DNA of 64,000 bases from an uncultured Lachnospiraceae bacterium. Lineage in GTDB: Bacteria > Bacillota > Clostridia > Lachnospirales > Lachnospiraceae. Location of the stretch: the NCBI GenBank assembly GCA_910577015.1, contig CAJTKU010000003.1, positions 62,001 to 126,000 on the forward strand. Reading direction: 5' to 3'. The notes beneath the pieces are model-generated. The model made no database searches and was not told the DNA's origin. It was given only the letters and a program-made list of their open reading frames with translations. Made by a program: the position numbers and the translations under genes. Shown one piece after another: positions 25,990-35,087 of the stretch (position 1 is its first letter; every line of letters starts with the position of its first letter).

Positions 25990-27159
25990 ATGGTTATCAC
26001 TGGCGGTCGTATCCTGACCATGACAGGTCAGGTATTTGAAAACGGAACGATACAGATTGAAAATGGAAAAATAAAAGAAATTCGTGAGGGCGCAGTAGGC
26101 GACATGCCTACAGGGACCAGAAAAAGAGTGCTTGATGTGCAGGGCGCATGGATACTGCCGGGTCTGATAGAGGCACACTGCCATATGGGAATCACGGAGG
26201 AAAAAAAGGGAATGGAGGGCGATGACTGCAACGAAAACGTCGAGCCCGTAACGCCTTACCTTCGCGCCATAGACGCCATCAATCCCATGGACGCAGCCTT
26301 CGACGATGCAGTCCGGGCAGGCATCACATCAGCCATGATTGGCCCGGGCAGTTCCAATGTGGTCGGAGGGCAGTTTGCTTTTGTAAAGACAAAAGGAAGA
26401 TGTATAGACGACCTGATTGTAAAAGCCCCTGCCGCCATGAAAGTTGCTTTTGGGGAAAATCCCAAAGTAAATTTTTCGGGGCAGGGTAAAAGTCCTGTTA
26501 CAAGAATGGCGATTGCCGCCCTCTTACGGGAGGAGCTTTTCAAGGCAAAGCAATACAAAGAAAAAAAGGAAAAGGGCGCGGACGGGTTTGAAGAAGATTT
26601 TCGCATGGAACCGTGGCTTCCGGTGCTAAACCATGAAATTCCCTTAAAGGCCCATGTGCATCGGACAGATGATATTTTTACGGCAATCCGCATTGCAAAG
26701 GAATACGGTTTGTCCATGACGCTGGACCATTGCAGTGAAGGGCATCTGATTGCAAAGCGTCTTTCGGCAGAAGGATTTCCTGCCATAGTAGGACCGGATT
26801 TGTCGAGCCGCAGCAAGATAGAGGTACAGAATATGGCGTTTAAAACCATAGGCGTGCTGAATAAAGAGGGAGTGCTGACTGCTGTCACCACGGACCACCC
26901 TGTTTCCCAGATTCAGACGCTTCCCCTCTGTGCAGGGCTGGCAGTAAAATCAGGACTCCCTTGGGAGGAAGGACTTAAGGCGATAACCATCAATCCTGCA
27001 ATCATCTGCGGGGTGGCGGACAGGGTGGGCAGTCTGGAGGTTGGAAAAGACGCTGACATCGCCATCTTTGACGGCAATCCCATGGAGGTTTCCACCAGAA
27101 CCCTTTACACCATTATTGACGGCAATATCGTGTATAACGCGTCAGAAGAAGAAAAATAA
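25990..27159 (+). CDS. Amidohydrolase family protein (imidazolonepropionase-like)
   Basis: This 389-residue metal-dependent hydrolase has the typical beta-sandwich start (ITGGRILTMTGQVFENGTIQIENGKI), the metal motif ILPGLIEAHCHMG, a later LKAHVHRTDD, LDHCSEGH and the C-terminal GSLEVGKDADIAIFDGNP. The substrate is unknown; the family includes imidazolonepropionase and peptidase-like enzymes. It begins 32 bases after the M23 gene and is followed by a terminator, so the two may form one unit. Confidence 0.88.
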   Translation: MVITGGRILTMTGQVFENGTIQIENGKIKEIREGAVGDMPTGTRKRVLDVQGAWILPGLIEAHCHMGITEEKKGMEGDDCNENVEPVTPYLRAIDAINPMDAAFDDAVRAGITSAMIGPGSSNVVGGQFAFVKTKGRCIDDLIVKAPAAMKVAFGENPKVNFSGQGKSPVTRMAIAALLREELFKAKQYKEKKEKGADGFEEDFRMEPWLPVLNHEIPLKAHVHRTDDIFTAIRIAKEYGLSMTLDHCSEGHLIAKRLSAEGFPAIVGPDLSSRSKIEVQNMAFKTIGVLNKEGVLTAVTTDHPVSQIQTLPLCAGLAVKSGLPWEEGLKAITINPAIICGVADRVGSLEVGKDADIAIFDGNPMEVSTRTLYTIIDGNIVYNASEEEK

Positions 27160-27161
27160 AA

Positions 27162-27204
27162 AAAAGGAGAGTGTGCAAAAAGTGCGCTGCTCCTTTTCTT
27201 TTTT
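27162..27204 (+). terminator. Intrinsic terminator after the amidohydrolase gene
   Basis: AAAAGGAGAGTGTGC and GCGCTGCTCCTTTT form a stem with small mismatches, followed by CTTTTTT. Confidence 0.8.
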
Positions 27205-27335
27205 GCAAAAGATGGGAAATACGGGAAACCGGGCAGAAAACAAAGCCCCAAACCTTTACCCGTTTCGGTATTCATGCTATAATATCGCCAGCGTAAAGTG
27301 TTATTCATAAGGATTTTCTGAAACCGGAGGATTGC

Positions 27336-28712
27336 TTGTCTTTGTTATATAAGTATAAATGCAAAAACATAATAGCGTTTTTTCTGACGGCGGCAGTTCT
27401 TGCAGGTTGCAGCCATGCCGGTGAAGCTGCGGGGAGGGACGGCGCTAAAGCCGCGACAGTGCAGGGCATGGAGACGGCTCCTGTTCTTGATTATGAGGTG
27501 CCTGAGACGATGCCGGGTGTATTGGTGAGCCAGGTCGGCTACGAACCTTCCGCAATCAAAATAGCAGTGGTGCGGGGAGATAATCTGCCGGAAGTTTTCC
27601 GGGTTGTGGACGCTTCTACGAAAGAAACCGTCTATGTCGGAAGCCTGGAGGCGCAGGGGTACAATTCCGATACCGGGGAATATATTAGTTATGGGGATTT
27701 TACTTCATGGGAGGAAGAAGGCTCTTATTATCTGGAGTGCGACGTTGTGGGGCGTTCTTATCCGTTTACAATAAAAAGCACGGTTTATGAGGAATTGATG
27801 CAAAATTTTCTGGACATCATTGCAAAGCAAAGGGAAAACCTTTCCGAAGATGATGTTGCGGAAGCCTGTCGCTGTATTTCCATGCTGCTTTTGTCCTATG
27901 AACTGTTTGCACCGGCATATGAAAACGGGGAAGACAGCGAAGGAGAACCCCGCATAGCGGCAGAAATCAAAAAGTATGTGGAATGGCTGCTTTCCGTACA
28001 GGATGCAGAAACAGGGGCTGTAATGACGCAGGAAGGTTTCCGGTGGGAGGAAACAGCCTGGCTTTCGGCGGTTCTTGCAAAGTTCAGTTATACCTATCAG
28101 AAATTTGACAGCATTTTTGCCACGGCCTGCCTGCAGGCGGCGGATAAGGCATGGCAGTTTCTGGAGCATGAAGGGGAAGGGACGGATGACGAGTTGATGT
28201 TTTATGCGGCAACGGAGCTGTACCGCGCCACCGGGCGCTATTCCTACCATGCAGCCGCCCAGTCATTGGGCGAAAACCTTGTGCCTGACGCGCATAATGA
28301 GGTTTTAGTTTTGGGTACGCTGACATATGCGGCGACCAAGAGAAAAGTGAATGTAGATTTATGCGCCGGATTAACAGGCGTGTTATTTGATGAGGCGGAG
28401 CAAATTGCGGAACTGTCCAAGGAAGACGCTTATATGGCAGGCAGCAGTCTGGAGGAAAATACGCTGGATGAGATTTTGTTCCAAATGGTAGTGGTGGCGT
28501 CCATAGATTATATCATCACGAACCATGAATATGCGAGCCTGCTGGAAAAGCACCACAATTACCTGGCTGGGGAAAATGCGGCGGCGCTCTGTTATGTGGA
28601 CAGTGGCGAATGTGCGGCGAAGGCAGCATCACAGATTGGGGAAAACAGCGTAAACACGGCAAGATATATTTTGATATTAAGTGAAATTATGAGTCATGGG
28701 CAGGAGGAGTAA
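27336..28712 (+). CDS. Lipoprotein with cellulase-type Ig domain and degenerate GH9-like region, TTG start
   Basis: The 458-residue product has a lipoprotein signal (LAGC, Cys near residue 25). Residues about 60-150 form the Ig-like domain that precedes family 9 glycoside hydrolases (VLVSQVGYEPSAIKIAVV, then GEYISYGDFTSWEEEGSYYLE). The rest is helical and resembles a GH9 (alpha/alpha)6 barrel in pattern, but the catalytic DAGD motif is not visible, so it is probably not an active cellulase. The TTG start follows GGAGG by about six bases. The stop lies four bases before ddl, so it is likely in an operon with cell-wall genes. Confidence 0.7.
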   Translation: MSLLYKYKCKNIIAFFLTAAVLAGCSHAGEAAGRDGAKAATVQGMETAPVLDYEVPETMPGVLVSQVGYEPSAIKIAVVRGDNLPEVFRVVDASTKETVYVGSLEAQGYNSDTGEYISYGDFTSWEEEGSYYLECDVVGRSYPFTIKSTVYEELMQNFLDIIAKQRENLSEDDVAEACRCISMLLLSYELFAPAYENGEDSEGEPRIAAEIKKYVEWLLSVQDAETGAVMTQEGFRWEETAWLSAVLAKFSYTYQKFDSIFATACLQAADKAWQFLEHEGEGTDDELMFYAATELYRATGRYSYHAAAQSLGENLVPDAHNEVLVLGTLTYAATKRKVNVDLCAGLTGVLFDEAEQIAELSKEDAYMAGSSLEENTLDEILFQMVVVASIDYIITNHEYASLLEKHHNYLAGENAAALCYVDSGECAAKAASQIGENSVNTARYILILSEIMSHGQEE

Positions 28713-28716
28713 GGAT

Positions 28717-29754
28717 ATGGATATCGTGGTTCTGGCAGGAGGAATCAGTACGGAAAGGGATGTTTCCCTAAGTTCCGGAAGGATGATTTACAGGGCGGTA
28801 AAAAAGTTGGGACACAATGCCATTTTACTGGATGTTTTTCTGGGCTATACGGGAAAAGACGTGGACAATATCTTTGAGAGCGGAGAGGACTGGGAAGCGC
28901 AGGCAACCGGAATCAAAGAAACAAATCCCAATCTCGACGAGATAAAAGCGCTGCGTCCCGACTGGCAGAAGAACTTTTTCGGTCCGAATGTGATTGCCAT
29001 CTGCCAGAAAGCCGACGTGGTTTTTATGGCGCTGCATGGAGAAAACGGAGAAAACGGCAAGATACAGGCCTGTTTTGATTTGATGGGCATTACCTATACG
29101 GGTACGGATTATGTGAGTTCCGCAATCTGCATGGATAAGGGGCTTACCAAAGATATCCTGAACCGGTACGGCGTGCCGGTCCCCAAAGGCGTTCGTCTGA
29201 AAAAGGGAGAACAGGATTTGCAAAAAGTACCCCTTCCCTGCATTGTAAAGGCCTGCTGCGGCGGCTCCAGCGTGGGCGTAAGCATTGCCCGCAATGAAAA
29301 GGAATATGAGGCGGCAAAGGAGGAGGCTTACCGGTATGACAAGGAAGCCATTATAGAGCAGTATATTGAAGGACGGGAGTTTTCCGTAGGCGTTTTGGAC
29401 GGCAGGGCGCTTCCGGTGATAGAGATTGCACCCCTTACCGGTTTTTATGACTATAAGAACAAATATCAGGCGGGCAGCACTATAGAAACCTGCCCGGCAG
29501 AGCTGTCAAAAGAGAAGACGGAAGAAATGCAGCGCTATGCCGAGGAAGCGTTTCGGGCGCTGAGGCTGAAAAACTATGCGCGCATGGATTTTATGATGGG
29601 AGGGGATGGCAGGATTTATTGTCTGGAAGCCAATACGCTTCCGGGGATGACGCCGACTTCCCTGCTGCCGCAGGAGGCGGCCGCTGTGGGAATCAGTTTT
29701 GAGAAGCTTTGTGAACAGTTGATTGCGGTGTCCTTACGGGACAGTATGGCATAA
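28717..29754 (+). CDS. ddl: D-alanine--D-alanine ligase
   Basis: The ATP-grasp enzyme makes D-Ala-D-Ala for peptidoglycan. At 345 residues it has the N-terminal VVLAGGISTERDVSLSSG, the central MALHGENGENGKIQACFD, the ATP-grasp CCGGSSVGVSI region, the omega-loop FYDYKNKY with Tyr as in D-Ala-specific enzymes, and LEANTLPGMTPTSL at the end. The start at 28717 follows AGGAGGAGTAAGG, which overlaps the end of the upstream lipoprotein gene. murF follows 32 bases on, giving a dipeptide-synthesis and dipeptide-addition pair. Confidence 0.96.
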   Translation: MDIVVLAGGISTERDVSLSSGRMIYRAVKKLGHNAILLDVFLGYTGKDVDNIFESGEDWEAQATGIKETNPNLDEIKALRPDWQKNFFGPNVIAICQKADVVFMALHGENGENGKIQACFDLMGITYTGTDYVSSAICMDKGLTKDILNRYGVPVPKGVRLKKGEQDLQKVPLPCIVKACCGGSSVGVSIARNEKEYEAAKEEAYRYDKEAIIEQYIEGREFSVGVLDGRALPVIEIAPLTGFYDYKNKYQAGSTIETCPAELSKEKTEEMQRYAEEAFRALRLKNYARMDFMMGGDGRIYCLEANTLPGMTPTSLLPQEAAAVGISFEKLCEQLIAVSLRDSMA

Positions 29755-29786
29755 ATGGAACACTAGTTCCGGGAATGGGGAAAAAT

Positions 29787-31244
29787 ATGGATAATACCAT
29801 GGAATATCTGACATTGGAGAATATTGCCGGGGCCTGCCGGGGAGAGCTGTGCGGGGCAAAGGGCAGGGAAAAGGCAGGCATCACCTGTGCGGTGATTGAT
29901 TCCAGAAAGCTGGAAGCCGGGGGGCTTTTCTTTGCGGCAAGGGGAGAAAAGGTGGACGGACACCGGTTTATCGGGCAGGTGTTTGAAAAGGGCGCGGTCT
30001 GCGTCATAACGGAAAAATCGCCTGAACAGGTGGAAGAAGAACACGGTATTTCCAAAGAAGCATGGGGTCCTTATATATTGGTAAGGGATACTTTTGACGC
30101 CCTGAAAAAGGTGGCCGCATTTTACAGGAAACAGTTATCTCTTCCCATTGTGGGGATTACCGGCAGTGTGGGCAAAACCAGCACCAAGGAATTTATTGCA
30201 GGCGTGCTTTCGGAAAAGTACAATGTGCTGAAAACGGAAGGGAATTTTAACAATGAAATCGGACTCCCGCTTACGATACTGCGTATCCGCAGGGAGCATG
30301 AGGCTGCCGTATTGGAGATGGGAATCAGCGATTTTGGGGAAATGAGCAGACTCGGGGAAATGGCAAGACCCGACATATGCGTCATAACCAACATTGGGCA
30401 GTGCCATCTGGAAAATCTCCATGACAGGGCGGGCATCTTTAAGGCCAAGACGGAAGTCTTTGATTATATGCAGGAAAACGGGGAAATCTGTTTAAACGGC
30501 GAGGATGATATGTTGTTTCAGGTAAACAAGGCAAACGGCAGGCCCGTACACCATTTTGGCATTTCCGCACAGGAAGGGTTTGATGTGTATGCCACTGACA
30601 TAGAAAGCCGGGGACTGTTTGGCAGCAGCGCCGTCATGCATATGGCATCGGATTTGAACAGGAAGGCAGGGACGGAGGAAGTGGTTTGTCCTGTGGAGAT
30701 TCCCCTTCCCGGGCAGCACATGGTTATCAACGCCATGGCGGCAGCGCTGGTGGGAAGGCTGCTTCATCTTACGGCAGAAGAAATTCAGAGAGGGATAAAA
30801 GGCGTGCAGCCGGTTGGCGGCAGGAGCAATATCCTGAAAATTTCCGACAAGACCGTCATAGATGACTGTTACAATGCCAATCCGGTTTCCATGAAGGCCG
30901 CCCTTGATTTGCTGTCAACGGCGCTGGAGCGCAAGGTGGCTGTTATGGGCGACATGTTTGAACTTGGGGAAAAATCGGACGCCCTTCATGGGGAAGTGGG
31001 CGCTTATGCAGTGGATAAAGGAATAGATGCCGTATTCTGTGTGGGAAAGAGCGCACGTTTTATATATGACGCGGCAATGGAAAAGTATGACGGTTCCCAG
31101 GATATCAGGTATTTTGAAGACCGGGAAGAACTGCTTGCGTGTCTGCCCGGCCTGCTCAGACCCCATGATACCATATTAGTCAAGGCCTCCCACGGGATGG
31201 GATTTGCTTCCGTAGTGGAAGCGCTCAAAACAATGCAGGATTAG
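29787..31244 (+). CDS. murF: UDP-N-acetylmuramoyl-tripeptide--D-alanyl-D-alanine ligase
   Basis: MurF adds D-Ala-D-Ala to the UDP-MurNAc tripeptide. This 485-residue protein has the Mur ligase P-loop (GITGSVGKTSTKEF, around residue 120), TEGNFNNEIGLPLT, the lysine region DICVITNIGQCHLENL, and a C-terminal domain with VIDDCYNANPVSMKAAL. The start at 29787 has GGGG six bases upstream; ATG at 29775 is an alternative. It directly follows ddl, and its end overlaps the convergent plsC gene by 4 bases. Confidence 0.96.
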   Translation: MDNTMEYLTLENIAGACRGELCGAKGREKAGITCAVIDSRKLEAGGLFFAARGEKVDGHRFIGQVFEKGAVCVITEKSPEQVEEEHGISKEAWGPYILVRDTFDALKKVAAFYRKQLSLPIVGITGSVGKTSTKEFIAGVLSEKYNVLKTEGNFNNEIGLPLTILRIRREHEAAVLEMGISDFGEMSRLGEMARPDICVITNIGQCHLENLHDRAGIFKAKTEVFDYMQENGEICLNGEDDMLFQVNKANGRPVHHFGISAQEGFDVYATDIESRGLFGSSAVMHMASDLNRKAGTEEVVCPVEIPLPGQHMVINAMAAALVGRLLHLTAEEIQRGIKGVQPVGGRSNILKISDKTVIDDCYNANPVSMKAALDLLSTALERKVAVMGDMFELGEKSDALHGEVGAYAVDKGIDAVFCVGKSARFIYDAAMEKYDGSQDIRYFEDREELLACLPGLLRPHDTILVKASHGMGFASVVEALKTMQD

Positions 31245-32002
31245 GCTTTCTGTCCGGGCGCGTCAGGAAAGTACGAGGCTTTATTTTTAAAATAGGTTTC
31301 CTCGATAATGCCTTTTACTTTGGCGCCGATGGCCTTCTTTTCTTCTTTTGTCAATTCATTGATATACAGGGGTTTTCCGTATTCTATGACAACAGTCCGC
31401 TTTTTGATTTTGGGGAGCTGGTCCTCAAATACAGCGGCGGAGTTTACGATTGTCATGGGAATAATGGGAGCCCCTGCTTTTTCTGCAATCTTAAAGCTGC
31501 CTTCGTGGAAAGGAAGAAAGGTGTCGGCGGTTTTGTTGCGCGTTCCCTCCGGGAAAATGCAGATGGAGATGCCGGATTTCACCTTTTCAATGGCAGTCAG
31601 AATGGTCTTCATGCCTTCCTTGATGTTGTCGCGGTCCAGAAAAAGACAGTGAAGATTTTTCATCCACACGGATAAAAGAGGAATTTTTTCCATCTCTTTT
31701 TTGGCAACATATCCTGTAGGGCGCGGCACGCGCACATAGGTCAGCACAATGTCAAAGAAGCTCCTGTGGTTGCCGACATATAATACGGCGCAATCCTTTG
31801 GAATGTTTTCTTCCCCGAGCGCGATAACTTTCGTTCCGGCGAGGAAAATAACGCAGCGAAATGCCCAGTTGACAATGGCAAGGCTGCTGCGGTTTTTGAC
31901 CTCCATATTAAATTTGCCTATTATCCATTCCACAATCATAAGCGGGATGGAAAGGATTAAAAACAGTATGACAAAGGAAGAAACAAGAATAAAACGCAGC
32001 AT
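31241..32002 (-). CDS. plsC: 1-acyl-sn-glycerol-3-phosphate acyltransferase
   Basis: This 253-residue membrane-associated enzyme acylates lysophosphatidic acid to phosphatidic acid. It has an N-terminal hydrophobic segment (about 1-26), the catalytic HxxxxD motif in VGNHRSFFD, the FPEGTRNK motif, and the PIIPMTIVNS region. Length is typical. It is a single gene on the minus strand, overlapping murF by 4 bases at the 3' ends. The start codon follows AAGGAG. Confidence 0.92.
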   Translation of the reverse strand: MLRFILVSSFVILFLILSIPLMIVEWIIGKFNMEVKNRSSLAIVNWAFRCVIFLAGTKVIALGEENIPKDCAVLYVGNHRSFFDIVLTYVRVPRPTGYVAKKEMEKIPLLSVWMKNLHCLFLDRDNIKEGMKTILTAIEKVKSGISICIFPEGTRNKTADTFLPFHEGSFKIAEKAGAPIIPMTIVNSAAVFEDQLPKIKKRTVVIEYGKPLYINELTKEEKKAIGAKVKGIIEETYFKNKASYFPDAPGQKA

Positions 32003-32172
32003 AAAAATCTCCTTTAGCTTTTGATAAGTGTTTAACGCTCACGCGTCCATTATAACAGATTTTGAAAGAAATAACAGTAGGAAGATTTACTTAACTTAAA
32101 AATCCCTTTCCCAAAATCGCATATATATGGTATCATATAGCTATCACTATTCTTATCAGGAGGAGGAAAGAT

Positions 32173-32664
32173 ATGTTAAACAATTCTTGGTCTGTTACAG
32201 ACAGCAACGGGGTTGCCCACACGATTAGTTTTAACAGGACTTGGACGGGAAAAATGGAGATTCAGGTGGACATGGATGTTTATCGGGTGAAGTCCAGCAA
32301 CTGGTTTATCAACTTGGTGGATTACGAAATTATGCTTCCCGGCACCAACTGCCATGTGGTAGTAATAGGGAACAAAGTGGACCTGACAATCAACGGCGTG
32401 TATGTAAGCAATGGAAAGCCGTTCGAGCCCATTAATAAATTGCCGGTATGGATATGGATACTGGTGGGATTGAGCGTAATCGGCGGATTTTTGTTTGGCG
32501 GATGGTTATGTATGCTTCTCGGTGCAGCCGTTAGTATGTTTGCCATTCAGCTTGTCATGAATAAGAAGACGGGAATAGCCATTTTGCTATACTGTATCTT
32601 TGCAGTGGCTCTTGCACTCTGGTTTATGGCGCAGATTCAACTGCGTTTAAACGGTTATTTATAA
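32173..32664 (+). CDS. Membrane protein with N-terminal beta-rich domain
   Basis: The 163-residue protein begins with a beta-strand-rich region of about 90 residues (GVAHTISFNRTWTGKMEIQVD) and ends in about three membrane segments (from LPVWIWILVGL). I do not recognise a named family with confidence. It has a strong AGGAGGAGG ribosome site and is followed 18 bases later by a DUF4190 gene, so the two are probably cotranscribed. Function unknown. Confidence 0.65.
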   Translation: MLNNSWSVTDSNGVAHTISFNRTWTGKMEIQVDMDVYRVKSSNWFINLVDYEIMLPGTNCHVVVIGNKVDLTINGVYVSNGKPFEPINKLPVWIWILVGLSVIGGFLFGGWLCMLLGAAVSMFAIQLVMNKKTGIAILLYCIFAVALALWFMAQIQLRLNGYL

Positions 32665-32682
32665 GGGAAAGGCCGAAACAAC

Positions 32683-33012
32683 ATGAATCAATTACCGAAT
32701 AATCAAAATCCATATAATCAAAATCCGTATAATCCGTATTACAGTACAAGGGCGGTTGTGAGAAATACGATACCAAAGAAAAATGCAAATATGGCGGTGA
32801 TTAGCCTTGTACTGGGTTTTTTTTCCCTTGTCTGTTTCTGGGCATTGGGAGTGAACCTGATTATCAGCATTATAGGTCTTGTTTTAGGAATAGTATGTCT
32901 GGCAGGAAAGTATCCCCAACAGACGATGGGAATTATAGGTCTCGTACTTTCAGTGGCAGGACTGGTGTTTGGCATTGGTTTTACATGTTTATATATTTTT
33001 GCCGTAATTTAG
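32683..33012 (+). CDS. DUF4190-type small membrane protein
   Basis: This 109-residue protein has an Asn/Pro/Tyr-rich cytoplasmic N-terminus with NQNPYN repeats, then two membrane segments in the DUF4190 pattern (AVISLVLGFFSLVCFW and GIIGLVLSVAGLVFGIGF). The role of the family is unknown. It is the second gene of a likely two-gene unit. Confidence 0.75.
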   Translation: MNQLPNNQNPYNQNPYNPYYSTRAVVRNTIPKKNANMAVISLVLGFFSLVCFWALGVNLIISIIGLVLGIVCLAGKYPQQTMGIIGLVLSVAGLVFGIGFTCLYIFAVI

Positions 33013-33016
33013 ACAT

Positions 33017-33072
33017 AAAAAAACAGCAGCCTGAAGGAAAAGGCGTTAAAAGCCTTTTTCCTTCAAGCCTGC
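33017..33072 (-). terminator. Intrinsic terminator of the lipase gene, overlapping its stop codon
   Basis: On the minus strand a stem of about 19 bp (GCAGGCTTGAAGGAAAAAGGC with GCCTTTTCCTTCAGGCTGC) is followed by seven T. The stem includes the last codons and stop of the lipase gene. Confidence 0.75.
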
Positions 33073-34419
33073 AAGAAGTTGTACGTAAAATTCACTTACA
33101 TCAAAGCCCTTGATATTCTTATGGGTCAAATCTATCATATCACCGTGTGAGATTCCTTTTTTCCCGGCTGTCAAAAGACCGGCGAAATTTCCGCGGACTG
33201 CGGAGGAAACGCTCACCAGCCCGTCATTTTCCCCTTCATATTTTTTCACAAGCATGTAGCCTATGTTCAACGGAAACCCGGCGCTTTTTACAGTTTTCAT
33301 TTTGGACATGACGCTCTGATAATAAACCTTAGGGGAGTCCTGCACCTTGTGGTTAAATACCGCGCAGGAAGCTGCGGTCAGGTCGTATACACCTGCCAGA
33401 AAATCAGGACAGGCATCCCCCAGTCTTCGGAACAGCGCATTGTACCGGGCAGATACAAAGCATATCAGCCATTTGGGAAGCTTTGCAAGCAGTACATCCA
33501 CAAACTGACAGCCCCTGTGGGGCGTATTGACGGTGGTAAGGGAGGCTGTCCAATCTTCCATTCCCAGAAGGCTGATGGCGTATCGGGCATCCAGCCCGCC
33601 CTTGGAGTGGGCTATGATATTGACTTTTTCGGCTCCTGTTTCGGCAAGGATGCGCCGGATTTCTTCTTTTAATTCAGCGGCGCTGGCAGAAACAGAAAGC
33701 GAAGACTGTTGTTTCCCGTAAAAAACAGTGGCTCCATTGCGTTTCAATGCCTGCGGAATGCGTCCCCAGTAATTGAAATACTGCCAATCCCTGAAAAATA
33801 TGCCATGCACCATCACAACAGGATAACGGGTCCTGCAAATGGTGTTTTCCGCCCTTGCCTGATTCAGAAGATAGCTGTGCTTTTCATAGATAAGCTCCCT
33901 CCGTACGACGGCGCACCATTTACAGAATAAAATTATATTTACAGGAGGCAGCCACCAGAAGAAGAACATCAGCACGCGCAGGGAAATGCCGAGCTGTGAA
34001 GAAAATATGGCTGTCCGCCAGAAACCGTTCAGATAATGCAGAAGCAGCACAAAAAAAGCAACAATGCCGTTTATGACGACAAGGGGTATGACGCCTTTTG
34101 TTGTGATAGGGGACGCTGCGTATGCGGCATAAAAGATAATATGGCCTGCAATCTCAATAAAAAGGCAGAAAAAGGTCGTAATGATTAACTCATAGCCCCC
34201 GGATAATATCTGGAGCCGTATTTTAAAGCCCCTTTCATAACAGGGAAATATCTCGAGAAAAAGGTATGCCATGCAAATAATGGTGACGAGAATGATGCAT
34301 CCCAAAATCCTGTCCGGCAGAAAACGCCACCATTTTGAGGACAGTCCGCATAAAAGCGTGATATTCATCATAAGCAGGACGCATACGGTTATTATCAGTC
34401 TTTTTATCAATTTCATCAT
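33046..34419 (-). CDS. Multipass membrane protein fused to an alpha/beta-hydrolase lipase domain
   Basis: The 457-residue protein has about five membrane segments in its first 175 residues and a C-terminal alpha/beta hydrolase. Visible are the oxyanion-loop VVMVHGIFFRD, the nucleophile elbow AHSKGGLDARY with Ser, VNTPHRGCQFVD, and a C-terminal ENDGLVSVSSA region supplying Asp, with a late SHGD for His. These match the triacylglycerol lipase (LipA-like) family. Fusion to a multipass domain would hold the lipase at the membrane; the side it faces and its substrate are not known. It is a single minus-strand gene with its own terminator. Confidence 0.8.
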   Translation of the reverse strand: MMKLIKRLIITVCVLLMMNITLLCGLSSKWWRFLPDRILGCIILVTIICMAYLFLEIFPCYERGFKIRLQILSGGYELIITTFFCLFIEIAGHIIFYAAYAASPITTKGVIPLVVINGIVAFFVLLLHYLNGFWRTAIFSSQLGISLRVLMFFFWWLPPVNIILFCKWCAVVRRELIYEKHSYLLNQARAENTICRTRYPVVMVHGIFFRDWQYFNYWGRIPQALKRNGATVFYGKQQSSLSVSASAAELKEEIRRILAETGAEKVNIIAHSKGGLDARYAISLLGMEDWTASLTTVNTPHRGCQFVDVLLAKLPKWLICFVSARYNALFRRLGDACPDFLAGVYDLTAASCAVFNHKVQDSPKVYYQSVMSKMKTVKSAGFPLNIGYMLVKKYEGENDGLVSVSSAVRGNFAGLLTAGKKGISHGDMIDLTHKNIKGFDVSEFYVQLLAGLKEKGF

Positions 34420-34499
34420 ACGTTATTTCCTTAAAACCGGTTATCGGGTATTCCTTTTATTATAACAGATGGAAGGCAGAAGGACATCCTTTTTATGCG

Positions 34500-34537
34500 A
34501 AAACCCGTGGAAAAAGGCGTTTCTCTTTTTCCACGGG
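34500..34537 (-). terminator. Intrinsic terminator of the PrcB-like lipoprotein gene
   Basis: CCCGTGGAAAAAG and CTTTTTCCACGGG form a perfect 13-bp stem; on the minus strand it is followed by TTTT. Confidence 0.8.
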
Positions 34538-34549
34538 CATACCGGCATT

Positions 34550-34975
34550 CTATTCAAATACTACGGATTTATCCAGATATTCTGTTTTTACCACAATATA
34601 AGGATAGGAGGGCGCATCGCTGGTCCTGTCTTCGGGACCGGGGCCTAAAAGGCTCGTGCTTATGTAGATGGCGTTGTCTGCCAGATATAAGTCGTTGACG
34701 GCAATGCTGTATCCGCCGGTCTGTTGTTCTCCGTACCCGATACAGATGTACAGGTATTCTTTGTCGCTGTAGGTAACTTTAAATTCTGTGGCCTTTCTTT
34801 CTTCTATCAGGCTTTTCAGCTCATCCGGCAGGCGTTCCTCGCTGACAATGGTAAACTCCAAATCACGCAGTTTTGTGGTCTCGCTGGTTCCGATGCCGCA
34901 TCCGGACAGAAGATAAGAGAAAAGCAGCAAAAAAGCGGTTGTAAGAATCAATGGTTTTTTCTTAATCTTTTTCAT
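34550..34975 (-). CDS. PrcB-like lipoprotein
   Basis: The 141-residue product has a lipoprotein signal (LSGC, Cys near residue 26) and a small beta-rich domain with YLYICIGYGEQQTGGYSIAVNDLYL, which resembles the C-terminal domain of PrcB, a subunit of a spirochaete protease complex. No protease gene is adjacent. The start at 34975 gives the best signal peptide; the Shine-Dalgarno is weak. Function unknown beyond a surface location. Confidence 0.7.
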   Translation of the reverse strand: MKKIKKKPLILTTAFLLLFSYLLSGCGIGTSETTKLRDLEFTIVSEERLPDELKSLIEERKATEFKVTYSDKEYLYICIGYGEQQTGGYSIAVNDLYLADNAIYISTSLLGPGPEDRTSDAPSYPYIVVKTEYLDKSVVFE

Positions 34976-35045
34976 AATCATCACACGGAAGAGTTTATTA
35001 TATTTTATGATATAAAATGACATTGTATGCATGTGGAGAAAAATA

Positions 35046-35054
35046 TGTTATACT
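35046..35054 (+). promoter_or_regulatory. Possible extended -10 promoter of the pyrCKD operon
   Basis: TGTTATACT is an extended -10 element with a weak -35 region. The predicted leader is about 25 bases, too short for a pyrimidine attenuator. Confidence 0.4.
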
Positions 35055-35087
35055 AACAGAAAAATGATGGGGAGACTTGGTGCAGGG

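Noticed and set aside
29755..29780. GGAACACTAGTTCC palindrome between ddl and murF
   Set aside because: A short imperfect palindrome within a closely spaced operon; not repeated elsewhere and not linked to a promoter.
34990..35087. PyrR-type attenuator ahead of pyrC
   Set aside because: The predicted leader is only about 25 bases with no terminator hairpin.
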